This document shows, one piece after another, positions 15,736-25,194 of a stretch of DNA of 48,597 nucleotides. The notes under the pieces were generated by a model. That model was not told the origin of the DNA. It saw nothing but the letters and a program-made list of their open reading frames with translations, and did no database searches. The translations under genes and the position numbers were made by a program. Source of the stretch: Bacteroidales bacterium (GTDB lineage: Bacteria > Bacteroidota > Bacteroidia > Bacteroidales > JAFGHD01); contig JAFGHD010000006.1 in the NCBI GenBank assembly GCA_016939365.1, forward strand, positions 1 through 48,597, read 5' to 3'. The stretch's first letter is position 1. Each line of letters starts with the position of its first letter.

Positions 15736-18117
15736 CTACTTTTTCCTTACCGCTTTCACCGTTCCGGCGAGGCGGTCATCCTTAGTCAGTGTGATGATAT
15801 ATCCTCCCGGAGGGAGGGGGCTTCCATTGCTGCCGGTGCCGTCCCATACCAGCCTGCAGCGGCCTGCGGACATGCGGGCATCCGCAAGGGTCTTCACCTG
15901 CCTGCCGGCCATGTCGCTGATGGTAATCCTGACGCTGGCCGGTTCTTTGAGCACAAATACGATGAAGATGTTTTCGGTGAACGGGTTGGGATAGAGGCTG
16001 ATCTGCGGTGGTTCGGGAGCGCCGGATTCCGAATCTTCTTCTCCCGTCATACAATACTCATAGGCTCCGATGTCGATCCTTCCGTTGATGATTCTGGGGT
16101 TACCCGCCAGGTCACGGGAGGGAAGGGGGATGGTGTCCCACTGGTTGGTGACCAGGCTATAGACCGTGTCTTGCTGGATGATGTATGGCGGGATCATTCC
16201 CGGGCTGTACATGGGGACGCCTTTGTCGATGCAGGGCGAGCTACCCGAGAGGGCGTACGGGTAATCGCCGCTGCCCAGCCACTGAGGCTCCTGGTTGGTG
16301 TTGCCCGCCCCCCAGTGGAGGAAATGCATGTTCCAGGAATTGACGATGCCGTCGAATCCGCCCTGAATGTTGTTGTACCATGCGCCCAGGGTGGTGGGCT
16401 GCTGGTATGGTGAGCTGGTTCCCAGCATGATCTCGTGCGGCTCATCGTGGTACATGACCGTGTTGTACAGGTCGATCACCGGCCCATCGAAAGTGCCCAG
16501 CGCGCCCCCGTTGACAAAAAGCACCTTACAATCGCCGATGGTGCTGTTAATAATAAAGAGTCTGGCATTGTTACTTGCGTCTATCGCACAGCCACCCCCG
16601 TCACCGAAAAAAGGGTCGCCACCCAGTATGGTGCTCGTTACCTGGGTGTTGAATATGTATCCTATTTCTTTGTCAGGATTCTGGTATACCCCTCCGAAAT
16701 GATTTCCACCACCACCATGAATATATGCAGGGTCAGGAGTCAGATTATCAAAGAGACAGTTGATCACAAAGTAACGGGTATCCACAATATTGGATCCGGG
16801 TTGGCCATTCCCAATATTCAATCCCCCACCTCCAATACCATTTTCAACCCATATTCCCTTAAATAAACCATATGAATCAAGCTGTGCCTGAATGCCGTTA
16901 CCCCATCCGGTGCCATTCATGAAATGGAGGTTTTCAAATTCAATGTCGAAATTAACCCATACCTGTATGCCTGAGTTATCACCTGACAAGACCTGGTAAA
17001 CATTACCGAATCCGTTTCGCAGGGTGAGGTTGCGTACGGCATAGTTTCGGGTGTTGTTGGCGCCGTAGCCGAATTTGCTCAGGTGTTCCGCATCGAGGAT
17101 GGTATTGCTGGTATCCTGTCCGGTGAGGGACACATAGCTGCGGAAGCTCAGGGGAAACTTCTCACCGGTGAGCGACGGGCTGTACACCCCCGGCGCCAGG
17201 CGGATGGTGTTGGGATGGAGGCTGTCGGATACGGTCTTCTTGAAGGCGAAGGAGACCGACCTCAGCGGGTTGCCGGGTTCCAGGCCGCCGTTGCCGTCGT
17301 CACCCCACGGGGCCACGTAAAGGTCGGCATTCACCGCTTCGATCTTCCCATGACCGATGGTCACCTGGATGTCGTTGAGCGGATATCCGTAGCTGTCACA
17401 CGAAAAGATATAATGGACATCCGGATCAATGACTGTAAAAGTATCCAGTTGAAAACTCATCGGTCCGTCCATATATGACTTATAGATATCGCTGCCCATA
17501 CCTGCATAATTCAGGTATATCGAATTCTTGCGGATGGTGTCAAACTCCACCTCCGAATCAGCAATACATAACCCGCCGGCCAGACGAATACAATGGTTGT
17601 ACTTAATAATACATCCTGAAAGAATGACTTCGGATTGGTCCAGGTAAATGCCTCCACCGGCAGAAGCGGCCCAGTTATCCATGACGATGCAGTCTGACAC
17701 ATTCACACTGGACTTTTTAATATATATCCCACCTCCCTTGAAAGTTGCGCCGTAACCTTTTCCGTTCGTGCAGGTGAACCCGCGGATGGTGGTAAATACC
17801 TGGGGGCCGTTGTTTATTCTGACGCAGGGATTGTTGTGACCACCGTCGATGACCGTGGCGGCGACGTATGATTGATTGCCGGTGGTCAGCAGCAGGCTTG
17901 CCAGGGTGACCGGGTGTCCGGGCAGTACTATGTTCTCGTAATAGACACCGGGCCACACCAGCACCGTATCGCCGGCCGAGGAGGCGTTCAGTGCGTCCTG
18001 TATGGTGGTGAAATCCCCTGTGCCGTCCTGCCTGACGGTAATGACGGTCGCCTGCAATTCAGCAACAGTCATCGTCATGACCAGGAGCAGGATGCCTGCT
18101 GAAAGGTTCCTTTTCAT
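15736..18117 (-). CDS. Right-handed beta-helix (pectate-lyase-like) protein, T9SS cargo
   Basis: A 793-residue secreted protein with a signal peptide (residues 1-23, MKRNLSAGILLLVMTMTVAE). TVRQDGTGDFTTIQDALNAS is the classic opening of a pectin-lyase-fold domain. It is followed by GGGIYI..SDCIVMDNWA ladders and a second block beginning LYVAPWGDDGNGG, LRSVSFAFK of the DUF1565 type. ARDLAGNPRIINGRIDIGAYEY-like wording near residue 690 is the choice-of-anchor-Q motif seen in such proteins. The last ~85 residues form a T9SS/FlgD-like sorting domain (LYPNPFTENIFIVF, ISDMAGRQVKTL, GGYIITL). No lyase catalytic residues can be assigned. Base composition varies within the gene: about 16500-17030 is AT-richer than its flanks. 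Confidence 0.86.
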   Translation of the reverse strand: MKRNLSAGILLLVMTMTVAELQATVITVRQDGTGDFTTIQDALNASSAGDTVLVWPGVYYENIVLPGHPVTLASLLLTTGNQSYVAATVIDGGHNNPCVRINNGPQVFTTIRGFTCTNGKGYGATFKGGGIYIKKSSVNVSDCIVMDNWAASAGGGIYLDQSEVILSGCIIKYNHCIRLAGGLCIADSEVEFDTIRKNSIYLNYAGMGSDIYKSYMDGPMSFQLDTFTVIDPDVHYIFSCDSYGYPLNDIQVTIGHGKIEAVNADLYVAPWGDDGNGGLEPGNPLRSVSFAFKKTVSDSLHPNTIRLAPGVYSPSLTGEKFPLSFRSYVSLTGQDTSNTILDAEHLSKFGYGANNTRNYAVRNLTLRNGFGNVYQVLSGDNSGIQVWVNFDIEFENLHFMNGTGWGNGIQAQLDSYGLFKGIWVENGIGGGGLNIGNGQPGSNIVDTRYFVINCLFDNLTPDPAYIHGGGGNHFGGVYQNPDKEIGYIFNTQVTSTILGGDPFFGDGGGCAIDASNNARLFIINSTIGDCKVLFVNGGALGTFDGPVIDLYNTVMYHDEPHEIMLGTSSPYQQPTTLGAWYNNIQGGFDGIVNSWNMHFLHWGAGNTNQEPQWLGSGDYPYALSGSSPCIDKGVPMYSPGMIPPYIIQQDTVYSLVTNQWDTIPLPSRDLAGNPRIINGRIDIGAYEYCMTGEEDSESGAPEPPQISLYPNPFTENIFIVFVLKEPASVRITISDMAGRQVKTLADARMSAGRCRLVWDGTGSNGSPLPPGGYIITLTKDDRLAGTVKAVRKK

Positions 18118-18154
18118 GTCAGAGGAGTTGTTTGATCTTCATTTTCCGGGGGAT

Positions 18155-18205
18155 TTCATGCGGGGGATCCCGCGGTGTATCGCACCCCGGCATCCCCTGC
18201 ATGAA
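18155..18205. repeat. 23-bp near-perfect hairpin between two T9SS genes
   Basis: Left arm 18155-18177 and right arm 18183-18205 are reverse complements at 20 of 23 positions, with a five-base loop (tatcg). It lies in the 124-base gap between two minus-strand genes. Neither strand has a T-run after it, so it is not a classical terminator. It could be an mRNA-stabilising or attenuating hairpin, or a remnant repeat. Confidence 0.8.
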
Positions 18206-18241
18206 GCATCCCGTGAATATCATTTCATACATCATTCCGCC

Positions 18242-21200
18242 TTATTTGATGACCACGGTCTTTGCGGTCAGCGCTGTTCCCTGGCCGGTACCGAGCCTGA
18301 TGGTGTAAACCCCCGCCTGTTCCGGCTGCCACTCTGTCCGGCAGAGGCCTTCGGGGATCATCCCTTCCATCAGCACAGCCACCCTGCGTCCGTCGGGGCT
18401 GAACGCCTCCAGCATCACCTCCGATGCCCGGCTGAGGGTGAAGCTGACGGTGACCGTTCCGCCGGAAGGGCTGGGATAGCAGACGAGCCCGCCGGCATCG
18501 CCGGCGCTCCGGTCACCGGCCTCTTCCCTGAGCGACACCACGTAATGGCCTCTACCCTCGCCGGCATATATGCAGCGCTGTTCCATCCTGCCCGTGGCAG
18601 GATCATACACCCGGTATCCTGTCTTCAGTATCACCGAGGCCTTGTATCCGTTCCATGTTTCGAAGGTGACGGCCGATCCGGGAGGCACGCCCTGCAGGTA
18701 TGCGTTCACCTCCACCACGGTGTCGCCCGGCAGCCTGACGGCAGCGCCCCTGACTTCACCGCCGGCCAGCAGTGCGATCTCCTGTACCGTGGCAACGGAA
18801 TCGAACTCCACATAAAAAGGGATGTAGTCGGCATATTCATCGTAGGAATAGTATTCCGGCTGCGGCAACTCATCCCATGAGCCCGCTTCCTCGCCCCAGT
18901 TCCACTGGAAGGTGAGGATATCCTCATTATCCGTCTTCAGGATCACCAGGTCACCGTAACAGAATGGGGTGATCCGGCCGTCGGTGCGCCAGATATAGCC
19001 CTCGCCGCCCGGGTTGTCTTCCTTGATCATGGTCCAGTACTGGGTCTTGATCATCTTCAGGTGCTCATCCATCCATGCCTGTCCTCCCGGGAAGGCCTCC
19101 TGGGGATACTGCGCCTGCTCCAGGAAGTAGCCCGTCCAGTTCTCCACGCCCGGATCGAGGGTGAGGACGGTGGAGGGATGGAGCTGCGCGCCCTGCATCT
19201 TCATGAAATACGGCGAAGTGGGTTCGCCCCAGGTGACCTCGAGCTTGTATCCGTATGTACTGTACAGGTATGGTAAACCATTTTCAATCCATGGATTAGG
19301 AGGATCATATAAAATATAACTTGCGGTTGGTGGTTCAAGAAAATGCATTCTTGCATAATCCGGGGGCCAGGGCAGGATCCGTTGATCCACTGAAGCGATG
19401 GAACCCGCTGCTTCGTTGCCGAAGCGTTCCAGCCTGGGGAAGGAGAGCCAGTTCCAGCCGTTCCCGATGTGCAGTTTGTCGGTAAAACATTTCACGACAG
19501 TTGCATTGCTGAAGCTGTAATTGCCGGAGATCACTTTATTGTCATGTGTATTGAATATGAGCCTCGGGTTTTTATAGCTTGAAGGAAAATAGAACCAGGG
19601 AATAACATTCATTCTATTGCCGCTTGGTACCAGGTCTGCCTGCTCATCATACAGGCCATCAACGGTTTTAATATAGATTTCGTTATGTTCGCCTGATTCC
19701 GGGTAAACGTTGTAATAATAAACCTTATCATTCACTTGGTTATGATCAATTACTTCGCTCCGTTGGGTTTGCAAATGGATAATGTACTGGTCAGTTTTGC
19801 AATCTACTATAGATACTTGTGAATTCGTGCTTTGACCCAAATTGTTCACAATATAGAGCTTATCTTCATAAGCGCTGTATTGAGCGAACTTAGGTCGATA
19901 TCCACCAGGAGGGAATATTGGATCAAGTAACTGGTAATTGTTAGAAACATCCACTACATGGATAACTGGGTAGGTCGACCAGTAATTTAGAAGATAGATT
20001 TTTTGAGCTTTTTCAGCAAACACAATATCCGTATATCCTATTGTGGGCATAGTCACAGGAATCTCAAATGCGCCTGTAATATGGTCTATCGCCAATAATT
20101 CCGGGAATCCTCCGGAACCTGATATTGTATAGACTCTTTCGTTTATTTCATCTTTGGCAAATTCCCAAACATATGGCAAAGGAAATTGCGTTTTGGCGTA
20201 AGTATGTGCATTGATCCTGAATACATATTGAGTTGCTCCGCAGTAAATATAATCATCCCAACTCAATAGTACAAGGGGACCGTCCCCCATAGGTATCACA
20301 TCAGTCAGCGCGTTAGTTTCCGCATCAATTACCTTGATGGCATGATCTCCGAAACATGCGACAAAAACCTTATCTGCAGCTTCGTTGAATACGCACGACT
20401 TCATGTTTTTTCCAACCTGCAGGTGGGTGATGTAATCATTGGTTTCGCCATCAATGACCGTAATGCTTCCTGTATTGTATTCCGACCTCGTTTGCATGAG
20501 GAATGCCTTATTGATGTTTTTCGTTTCATCATAAGCATGGCAGCCTGCGAAACATCCTGCCCCGGTCTGGTTAACCCTATACAGGATACATCCCCGTATG
20601 AAAGTCATTATGGTTCCTTCCGCCAGATTCGATGAGATGATAAAGTCAGTGCCTTGATAGGTGAACATCGACACGTCTGTGCTTTGGCAACCCATAAGGT
20701 CACTTTCGCAGAATATGGTATTGTCATTGTTGATGGTTACAAAACGGTTGTCGGCGCCGCAAAGGATCTGGTTCATCTCCTGGTCCAGATGCAGGCTTCT
20801 TGGATCCTCGATGTTCAGAACCTGATACACCTCCCCAGAGAGAACATCGTATTCCTTTAACCATGATCCGCCTGCAAAGTACAGCCTGCCATCGTTATTG
20901 TAGAGCGCATCGGCAACATATAGCATCCCGAGTTCAAAAGAGCCGGTATAGTTTCCCGTCTGCCCGTTGAATTTGCGTACAATCGTGTGATCCATGGAAT
21001 GACCGTATACATTGTTACCGTCAGATACCAGTTTATCGAGCACATATGGTTCCGTATGTAATACACTGAGGTCTGAAATGTTTATCAGCTTAAACCCGCC
21101 GGAAGTGCTCACATACAGCACATTGCCGTCTGATTTTAGCAGTGCGTCATAGATGACGCCACTCAATGACTCTTCGTATGCCGCTGTACCATCCCACGAC

Positions 21201-21880
21201 GGATATACCTTTATTTTGCTGACACCCTCCCAATAATTAAGTATCCAGATAATGTTATGGTGGACCGGTTCATATAGCACCGATGTGGACATTAACGTAA
21301 AGACCTCATTATCGTTGTGAGTTATCAACATTTCGTTATTGACAGGATTGATCACAACGAGCTCTTTTCCATCGGTGGCACAATAGATAAAACCCTGCCA
21401 GGAGCTGAAGGCAAGTCTGCGTTCATAAGGATATAAAAATGTGCCGAGTATTTGGTTCAGTTGACCGAAATCAGAAACAGTGAATCCATCAATGACCGCG
21501 AAATCGAAAGGATCGATCACCGAAATCCTTCTGTTCCCGAAGGCATAGAGTTTATTGTTTGCAGGCACAAAGATCACATCCTTCGGCAGCGCACCGCCGT
21601 TCGGTTCCGGCAACCATAGGGTCATATCAAACACATCTGATTGAAAACCTGGCTCCTGGTATTCACCGTCCATGTGAAGGATAAAATCTGATACATCAGG
21701 CGAACCCTTGATAATGAACGCCTGCTGTGTTCCGTTGATGGTGTCGGTTACTCTGGCAATGGATTTTCCTTCGCAGTAAGGGTCGATCGTTACCGAATAA
21801 TTTCCATTCTGACCGAGTGCTGTGCTGATCATCAGGGCCATCATGAAAAAATATGCTGTAAAAAAAACATTCGTTTTCAT
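18242..21880 (-). CDS. YVTN/NHL-type beta-propeller protein, T9SS cargo
   Basis: A 1212-residue secreted protein, counting from the ATG at 21880; a TTG three codons upstream is less likely. Signal peptide residues ~1-23 end ...STALGQ. Residues ~60-780 contain YVTN-like units (RISVIDPFDFAVIDGF, GKELVVINPVNNEMLI, ADKVFVACFGDHAIKVIDAETNALTDVI), read as one or two propellers. A middle region opens GNGWNWLSFPRLERFG. A C-terminal T9SS sorting domain follows (VCYPSPSGGTVTVSF, EAFSPDGRRVAV, GVYTIRLG). The DNA encoding the N-terminal two thirds is strongly AT-rich and the C-terminal third strongly GC-rich. Function unknown. The next gene downstream is another T9SS cargo on the same strand. Confidence 0.86.
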   Translation of the reverse strand: MKTNVFFTAYFFMMALMISTALGQNGNYSVTIDPYCEGKSIARVTDTINGTQQAFIIKGSPDVSDFILHMDGEYQEPGFQSDVFDMTLWLPEPNGGALPKDVIFVPANNKLYAFGNRRISVIDPFDFAVIDGFTVSDFGQLNQILGTFLYPYERRLAFSSWQGFIYCATDGKELVVINPVNNEMLITHNDNEVFTLMSTSVLYEPVHHNIIWILNYWEGVSKIKVYPSWDGTAAYEESLSGVIYDALLKSDGNVLYVSTSGGFKLINISDLSVLHTEPYVLDKLVSDGNNVYGHSMDHTIVRKFNGQTGNYTGSFELGMLYVADALYNNDGRLYFAGGSWLKEYDVLSGEVYQVLNIEDPRSLHLDQEMNQILCGADNRFVTINNDNTIFCESDLMGCQSTDVSMFTYQGTDFIISSNLAEGTIMTFIRGCILYRVNQTGAGCFAGCHAYDETKNINKAFLMQTRSEYNTGSITVIDGETNDYITHLQVGKNMKSCVFNEAADKVFVACFGDHAIKVIDAETNALTDVIPMGDGPLVLLSWDDYIYCGATQYVFRINAHTYAKTQFPLPYVWEFAKDEINERVYTISGSGGFPELLAIDHITGAFEIPVTMPTIGYTDIVFAEKAQKIYLLNYWSTYPVIHVVDVSNNYQLLDPIFPPGGYRPKFAQYSAYEDKLYIVNNLGQSTNSQVSIVDCKTDQYIIHLQTQRSEVIDHNQVNDKVYYYNVYPESGEHNEIYIKTVDGLYDEQADLVPSGNRMNVIPWFYFPSSYKNPRLIFNTHDNKVISGNYSFSNATVVKCFTDKLHIGNGWNWLSFPRLERFGNEAAGSIASVDQRILPWPPDYARMHFLEPPTASYILYDPPNPWIENGLPYLYSTYGYKLEVTWGEPTSPYFMKMQGAQLHPSTVLTLDPGVENWTGYFLEQAQYPQEAFPGGQAWMDEHLKMIKTQYWTMIKEDNPGGEGYIWRTDGRITPFCYGDLVILKTDNEDILTFQWNWGEEAGSWDELPQPEYYSYDEYADYIPFYVEFDSVATVQEIALLAGGEVRGAAVRLPGDTVVEVNAYLQGVPPGSAVTFETWNGYKASVILKTGYRVYDPATGRMEQRCIYAGEGRGHYVVSLREEAGDRSAGDAGGLVCYPSPSGGTVTVSFTLSRASEVMLEAFSPDGRRVAVLMEGMIPEGLCRTEWQPEQAGVYTIRLGTGQGTALTAKTVVIK

Positions 21881-22269
21881 GGTTGTCAATGGATAAAGTA
21901 AAGTTAAAAGAAATTTTCATTAGAAGACTTGAAATCCACGATCATTGCCCCCGGCTGTAAATTGCATTGACCGGGGGCCTCTGCAATGAACCTGTTCTCC
22001 TCCCGCAGATCGGGAATGCCAGGCATTGCAATATTCCGCAACTGCCTGATTCTCTCTCTCTGAAAAAATTAACCAGGTAAAGGACGGGGATCATCTTTGG
22101 AAGGTCGTATAGATTCAAAATAGATAACAAATTTACAAATATATACGAATTATTCTTGTTTGTCAACCAAAATCGAATTTATACTGAGAATGAATGTCTT
22201 GTAATGAGTCCGGCGATCCATGGCCGGCCTCTTTACGGAAAGGAACTGAAGGGAGTTCAATAATGATTC
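21881..22269. other. Intergenic leader with hairpin and -7 box
   Basis: About 390 bases with no gene. On the minus strand TATATTTG (22143-22136) could start the upstream T9SS gene, leaving a leader of ~255 nt. Within this leader GCCCCCGG (21947-21954) and CCGGGGGC (21971-21978) form an eight-base perfect stem. Next to maf, GAACT/AGTTC (about 22244-22259) is a weak candidate terminator for the maf operon. Confidence 0.5.
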
Positions 22270-22866
22270 TTACTTGGCCTCAAGAAAATACTCAAGCTCA
22301 TGATACAGCCTCTGCACCGGCAGGCCGACGACGTTGAGGTAGGAGCCGCGGATCGATTCGATCCCGATCAGTCCGATCCATTCCTGGATGCCGTAGGCTC
22401 CGGCCTTGTCAAAGGGTTTGCAAGTCCGGATGTAATGATCGATCTCAGGATCGGTCAGTGTGCCGAAGGTCACTTCACTGATCACATGGAACAGTCGTTT
22501 CCGTGTCTTGCTCCGGATGCAGACACCCGTGATCACCTCGTGTGTCCTGCCCGAGAGGGTCCGGAGGATATGGCGGGCGTCCTCCTCATCAACGGGCTTG
22601 CCGATCACACGGCCATCCAGCCAGACAATGGTGTCGGCGGCGATGACGATGGTGTGAGCGGGCTGATCCTCCAGGGGAAAAGCTTCTGCCTTGATATCGC
22701 TGAGGTAGAGGGGAATCGCTTCCCTTTCCAGATGACCGGGGTAGTTTTCATCCACTCCGACAGGCTTCACTTCGAATGGGATGCCCAGCTTCTCAAGCAG
22801 GCCGATCCTCCGCGGTGATCCGGATGCCAAAACGAAACGATACGGTTGGAACAAATCCATTATCAT
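22270..22866 (-). CDS. maf: Maf-family nucleotide pyrophosphatase
   Basis: A protein of about 198 residues, hydrolysing non-canonical or pyrimidine nucleoside triphosphates (dTTP/UTP type) to monophosphates. FVLASGSPRRIGLLEKLGI is the conserved substrate-binding N-terminus; VIAADTIVWLDGRVIGKP and LSGRTHEVITGV are the other Maf blocks (quoted in parts; the key residues are SxSPRR, AADT and SGRTHEV). The frame begins at a GTG at 22869. ATG codons at 22866 and 22860 are more likely; the latter gives MDLFQPYRFVL, the usual family length. It ends the minus-strand operon, 11 bases after the UbiA-family gene. Confidence 0.92.
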   Translation of the reverse strand: MIMDLFQPYRFVLASGSPRRIGLLEKLGIPFEVKPVGVDENYPGHLEREAIPLYLSDIKAEAFPLEDQPAHTIVIAADTIVWLDGRVIGKPVDEEDARHILRTLSGRTHEVITGVCIRSKTRKRLFHVISEVTFGTLTDPEIDHYIRTCKPFDKAGAYGIQEWIGLIGIESIRGSYLNVVGLPVQRLYHELEYFLEAK

Positions 22867-22876
22867 CACAGGTCAT

Positions 22877-23860
22877 CTAAATGATACTGAACAGTTGCAT
22901 CGACAGAACGCCCGCCACCATGATCACCTTGGCAATGTTGCCGGCATAATGAAAATCATCCCGGCTTTTTGCCCTGATGATGCGGATCAACAGAAAAATG
23001 AGGAATGGCAGGATCACCAGGGTGAAATACCAGAAAAGCACCATCAGGTCATGGCCAAAAAAGTACATCAGTGCACCGGTTGCCATGAGCATGATCAGTA
23101 GGGTCATCACCACGGCCAGACAGCGGGCCGGCGTGATCCCCGAGACCACCGGCAGGGTCTGATAACCCGCTGCAGCATCCCCCCTGACATCCTCGATATC
23201 CTTTATCACCTCGCGAACCATTGAGATTATGAAAGCGAACATGGCATACCCGGAGGAGAGCATGGTCAGGTTCCTGAACCGGGGAGCCACCGAGGCGAAG
23301 AGCATGGGATCCGACCGCAGGGCGTAGAATTCGAGAACCCAGCAGATCATGATCACCATGGCGGATAGCAGCGATATCACCACATTGCCCAGCAGGTACA
23401 CTCTCTTATAGTGCGATGAATAAAACCACAGAAGGATGACGATCCCGGGGAAGATCAAACCTATGGCCAGGTCTCTGACCCGGACGGCAAGGGCTCCCCC
23501 GGCGATGATCCCGCCCAGTGAAAGCGCCAGGTACAACCACCGGGCGGCCTCAGGGGTGATGTGAATGCCTATGGTCATCCGGCCGGAACGGTTCATCCGG
23601 TCAGACGTCTGGTCGTAAAGGTCATTGATGACATATCCCCCGGCGGCGATGAGCACCGTACTCAGCACAAGCAGTGCAAACCAGCTCTCCGGGAAGGCGG
23701 GTTGCAGCCCCGAGTTACTGTAAAAGGGCATGAAGAGGCAATGCCTGACCAGGTATTGGGTCAGGATGATGATCAGCAGGTTGGGCCATCTGACCAGTCT
23801 GAAGAAGACCCCCGATGATTTCCTGATACCGGACATATTACCAGAGAAAACCGTCATCAT
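22877..23860 (-). CDS. UbiA-family prenyltransferase, geranylgeranylglycerol-phosphate type
   Basis: A 327-residue polytopic membrane prenyltransferase with about eight or nine hydrophobic segments. The first aspartate-rich motif is NDLYDQTSDRMNR (NDxxDxxxD) and the second lies in REVIKDIEDVRGD (DxxxD). In Bacteroidota this subfamily is usually annotated geranylgeranylglycerol-phosphate geranylgeranyltransferase, from similarity to the archaeal lipid enzyme; the true prenyl acceptor is unknown. The start at 23860 overlaps kdsC by 23 bases. An ATG at 23836 directly after the kdsC stop (MSGIRKSSG) is a good alternative. Confidence 0.87.
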   Translation of the reverse strand: MMTVFSGNMSGIRKSSGVFFRLVRWPNLLIIILTQYLVRHCLFMPFYSNSGLQPAFPESWFALLVLSTVLIAAGGYVINDLYDQTSDRMNRSGRMTIGIHITPEAARWLYLALSLGGIIAGGALAVRVRDLAIGLIFPGIVILLWFYSSHYKRVYLLGNVVISLLSAMVIMICWVLEFYALRSDPMLFASVAPRFRNLTMLSSGYAMFAFIISMVREVIKDIEDVRGDAAAGYQTLPVVSGITPARCLAVVMTLLIMLMATGALMYFFGHDLMVLFWYFTLVILPFLIFLLIRIIRAKSRDDFHYAGNIAKVIMVAGVLSMQLFSII

Positions 23861-24359
23861 GCATCCATTTCCCCTGGAGCTTCAGCACCTGTTCGATCAC
23901 ATCCCGGGCACAACCCCGGCCTCCCGGGAAGGGAGAGATGTACATCGAGACCGCCCTGATCTCCTCAGCGGCGTCCGCGGGGCAGCATGGGAAGCCGGCT
24001 GCCTTCATGGGCCTGTAGTCAGGAATGTCATCCCCCATGTAGAGCACATGTGCAGGATCGGCCTGAATGCGGGTGATATATTCCTGGAATACGGACAACT
24101 TATCCTCCACACCCAGGAATAGATCCCTGATCTTCAATGCTTCAATCCTCCGGGTGATCGATGGGGAGCGGCCTCCTGATATGATGGCGACATGAAGCCC
24201 CTTTTTTGCCGCCAGCTGCAGTGCATAACCGTCCCGGACATAGGCGGTCCTGAGCCCGTCACCGTCAGGGGTCAGAAGGATCGTGCCGTCGGTCAGCACG
24301 CCATCGTAATCAAAGACCATGGCGGTGATGTCGTGCATCTTTTTTCTGATATCGATCAT
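23838..24359 (-). CDS. kdsC: HAD phosphatase, KDO-8-phosphate phosphatase type
   Basis: A 173-residue capless HAD phosphatase that makes KDO for LPS core synthesis from KDO-8-phosphate. The nucleophile motif is VFDYDGVLTDG (DxD), motif II is in IISGGRS, and the late acidic motif is MGDDIPDYRPM. Length and the GDGLRTAYVRDGYAL segment fit KdsC rather than larger HADs. The start overlaps the DUF2520 gene stop in ATGA. The conserved order DUF2520-kdsC-UbiA-maf suggests one operon. Confidence 0.9.
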   Translation of the reverse strand: MIDIRKKMHDITAMVFDYDGVLTDGTILLTPDGDGLRTAYVRDGYALQLAAKKGLHVAIISGGRSPSITRRIEALKIRDLFLGVEDKLSVFQEYITRIQADPAHVLYMGDDIPDYRPMKAAGFPCCPADAAEEIRAVSMYISPFPGGRGCARDVIEQVLKLQGKWMHDDGFLW

Positions 24360-25162
24360 GGAGTGGAGTGTGTTTGTGTGATCATTTCCGAGAGGATCCT
24401 GTATATCTCCTGAAGCATGGCATCTCCCCGGAGCAGCTCGATATGTTTTTCCATGACCTGCAAATCCTGACGCAATGCCGGTCCGGTCTGGGCCTGGAAA
24501 GGGGTCATGGCCTGTACCTTGGCGGCCGTTTCACCAATGAGCGGTCTGAGCATTTCGAAGGGGAGTTGGTATCGTTCCAGGATCCTTTCCGCAACATGAA
24601 AAAGCTGGTTGGGGAAATTGCATGCAAAAACGGCAGCCAGGTGCAGAATGGCACGTTGCCGGGAATCCACATGGTAAATGATCCCTGAAACAGTGCGGGC
24701 CCACTCTTTAATTCTTTCAAGGTTTTCGGGGGTATTGGCTTCGATGCACAGCGGTACCCGGCGGAAATCGATATCCCGTTCACGTGACAGCGTTTGCAGG
24801 GGATATATCACACCATGGACGGATGAATAATGCTCCAGGATATCCATGGGTTGTGAACCTGACGTATGCACTACCAGCCGTTGGTTAAGTTTCAGCCCGG
24901 GGAAGCCCTTATTCAGTGCCTGATCTGCAACGGCTACCAGATAGAGGTCTGCATTCTCCGGGATTTCGGAGATATTTGTTCCGTGGCCGCAATCCAGCCG
25001 TTTCGCCAGCAGGGAAGATGATTCATGTGAACGGCTGTGCACATGAATGATGTGGTGCCCGGCCTGACATAGGGCAATACCCATCCGGGTGGCCACGTTG
25101 CCGGCCCCGATCAGTACGATATGCCCTGTGACAGCCAAATCATCCGGTAGGTATGGTGGCAA
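24356..25162 (-). CDS. Rossmann-fold DUF2520 protein
   Basis: A 268-residue protein with an N-terminal Rossmann domain (HIVLIGAGNVATRMG, a GxGNxA dinucleotide motif) and a helical C-terminal DUF2520 domain (about residues 150-260: RAILHLAAVFACNFPN). It resembles ketopantoate-reductase/F420-dependent reductase folds; substrate unknown. No ATG precedes the Rossmann motif in this frame. The likely start is TTG at 25162, with TTG at 25141 (giving LAVTGHIVL) as the alternative. It lies 32 bases after the PspC-gene stop and overlaps kdsC by four. Confidence 0.83.
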   Translation of the reverse strand: MPPYLPDDLAVTGHIVLIGAGNVATRMGIALCQAGHHIIHVHSRSHESSSLLAKRLDCGHGTNISEIPENADLYLVAVADQALNKGFPGLKLNQRLVVHTSGSQPMDILEHYSSVHGVIYPLQTLSRERDIDFRRVPLCIEANTPENLERIKEWARTVSGIIYHVDSRQRAILHLAAVFACNFPNQLFHVAERILERYQLPFEMLRPLIGETAAKVQAMTPFQAQTGPALRQDLQVMEKHIELLRGDAMLQEIYRILSEMITQTHSTP

Positions 25163-25194
25163 AAATAGTAAAAAGGGAGCAGCCCTCTGTTTCC

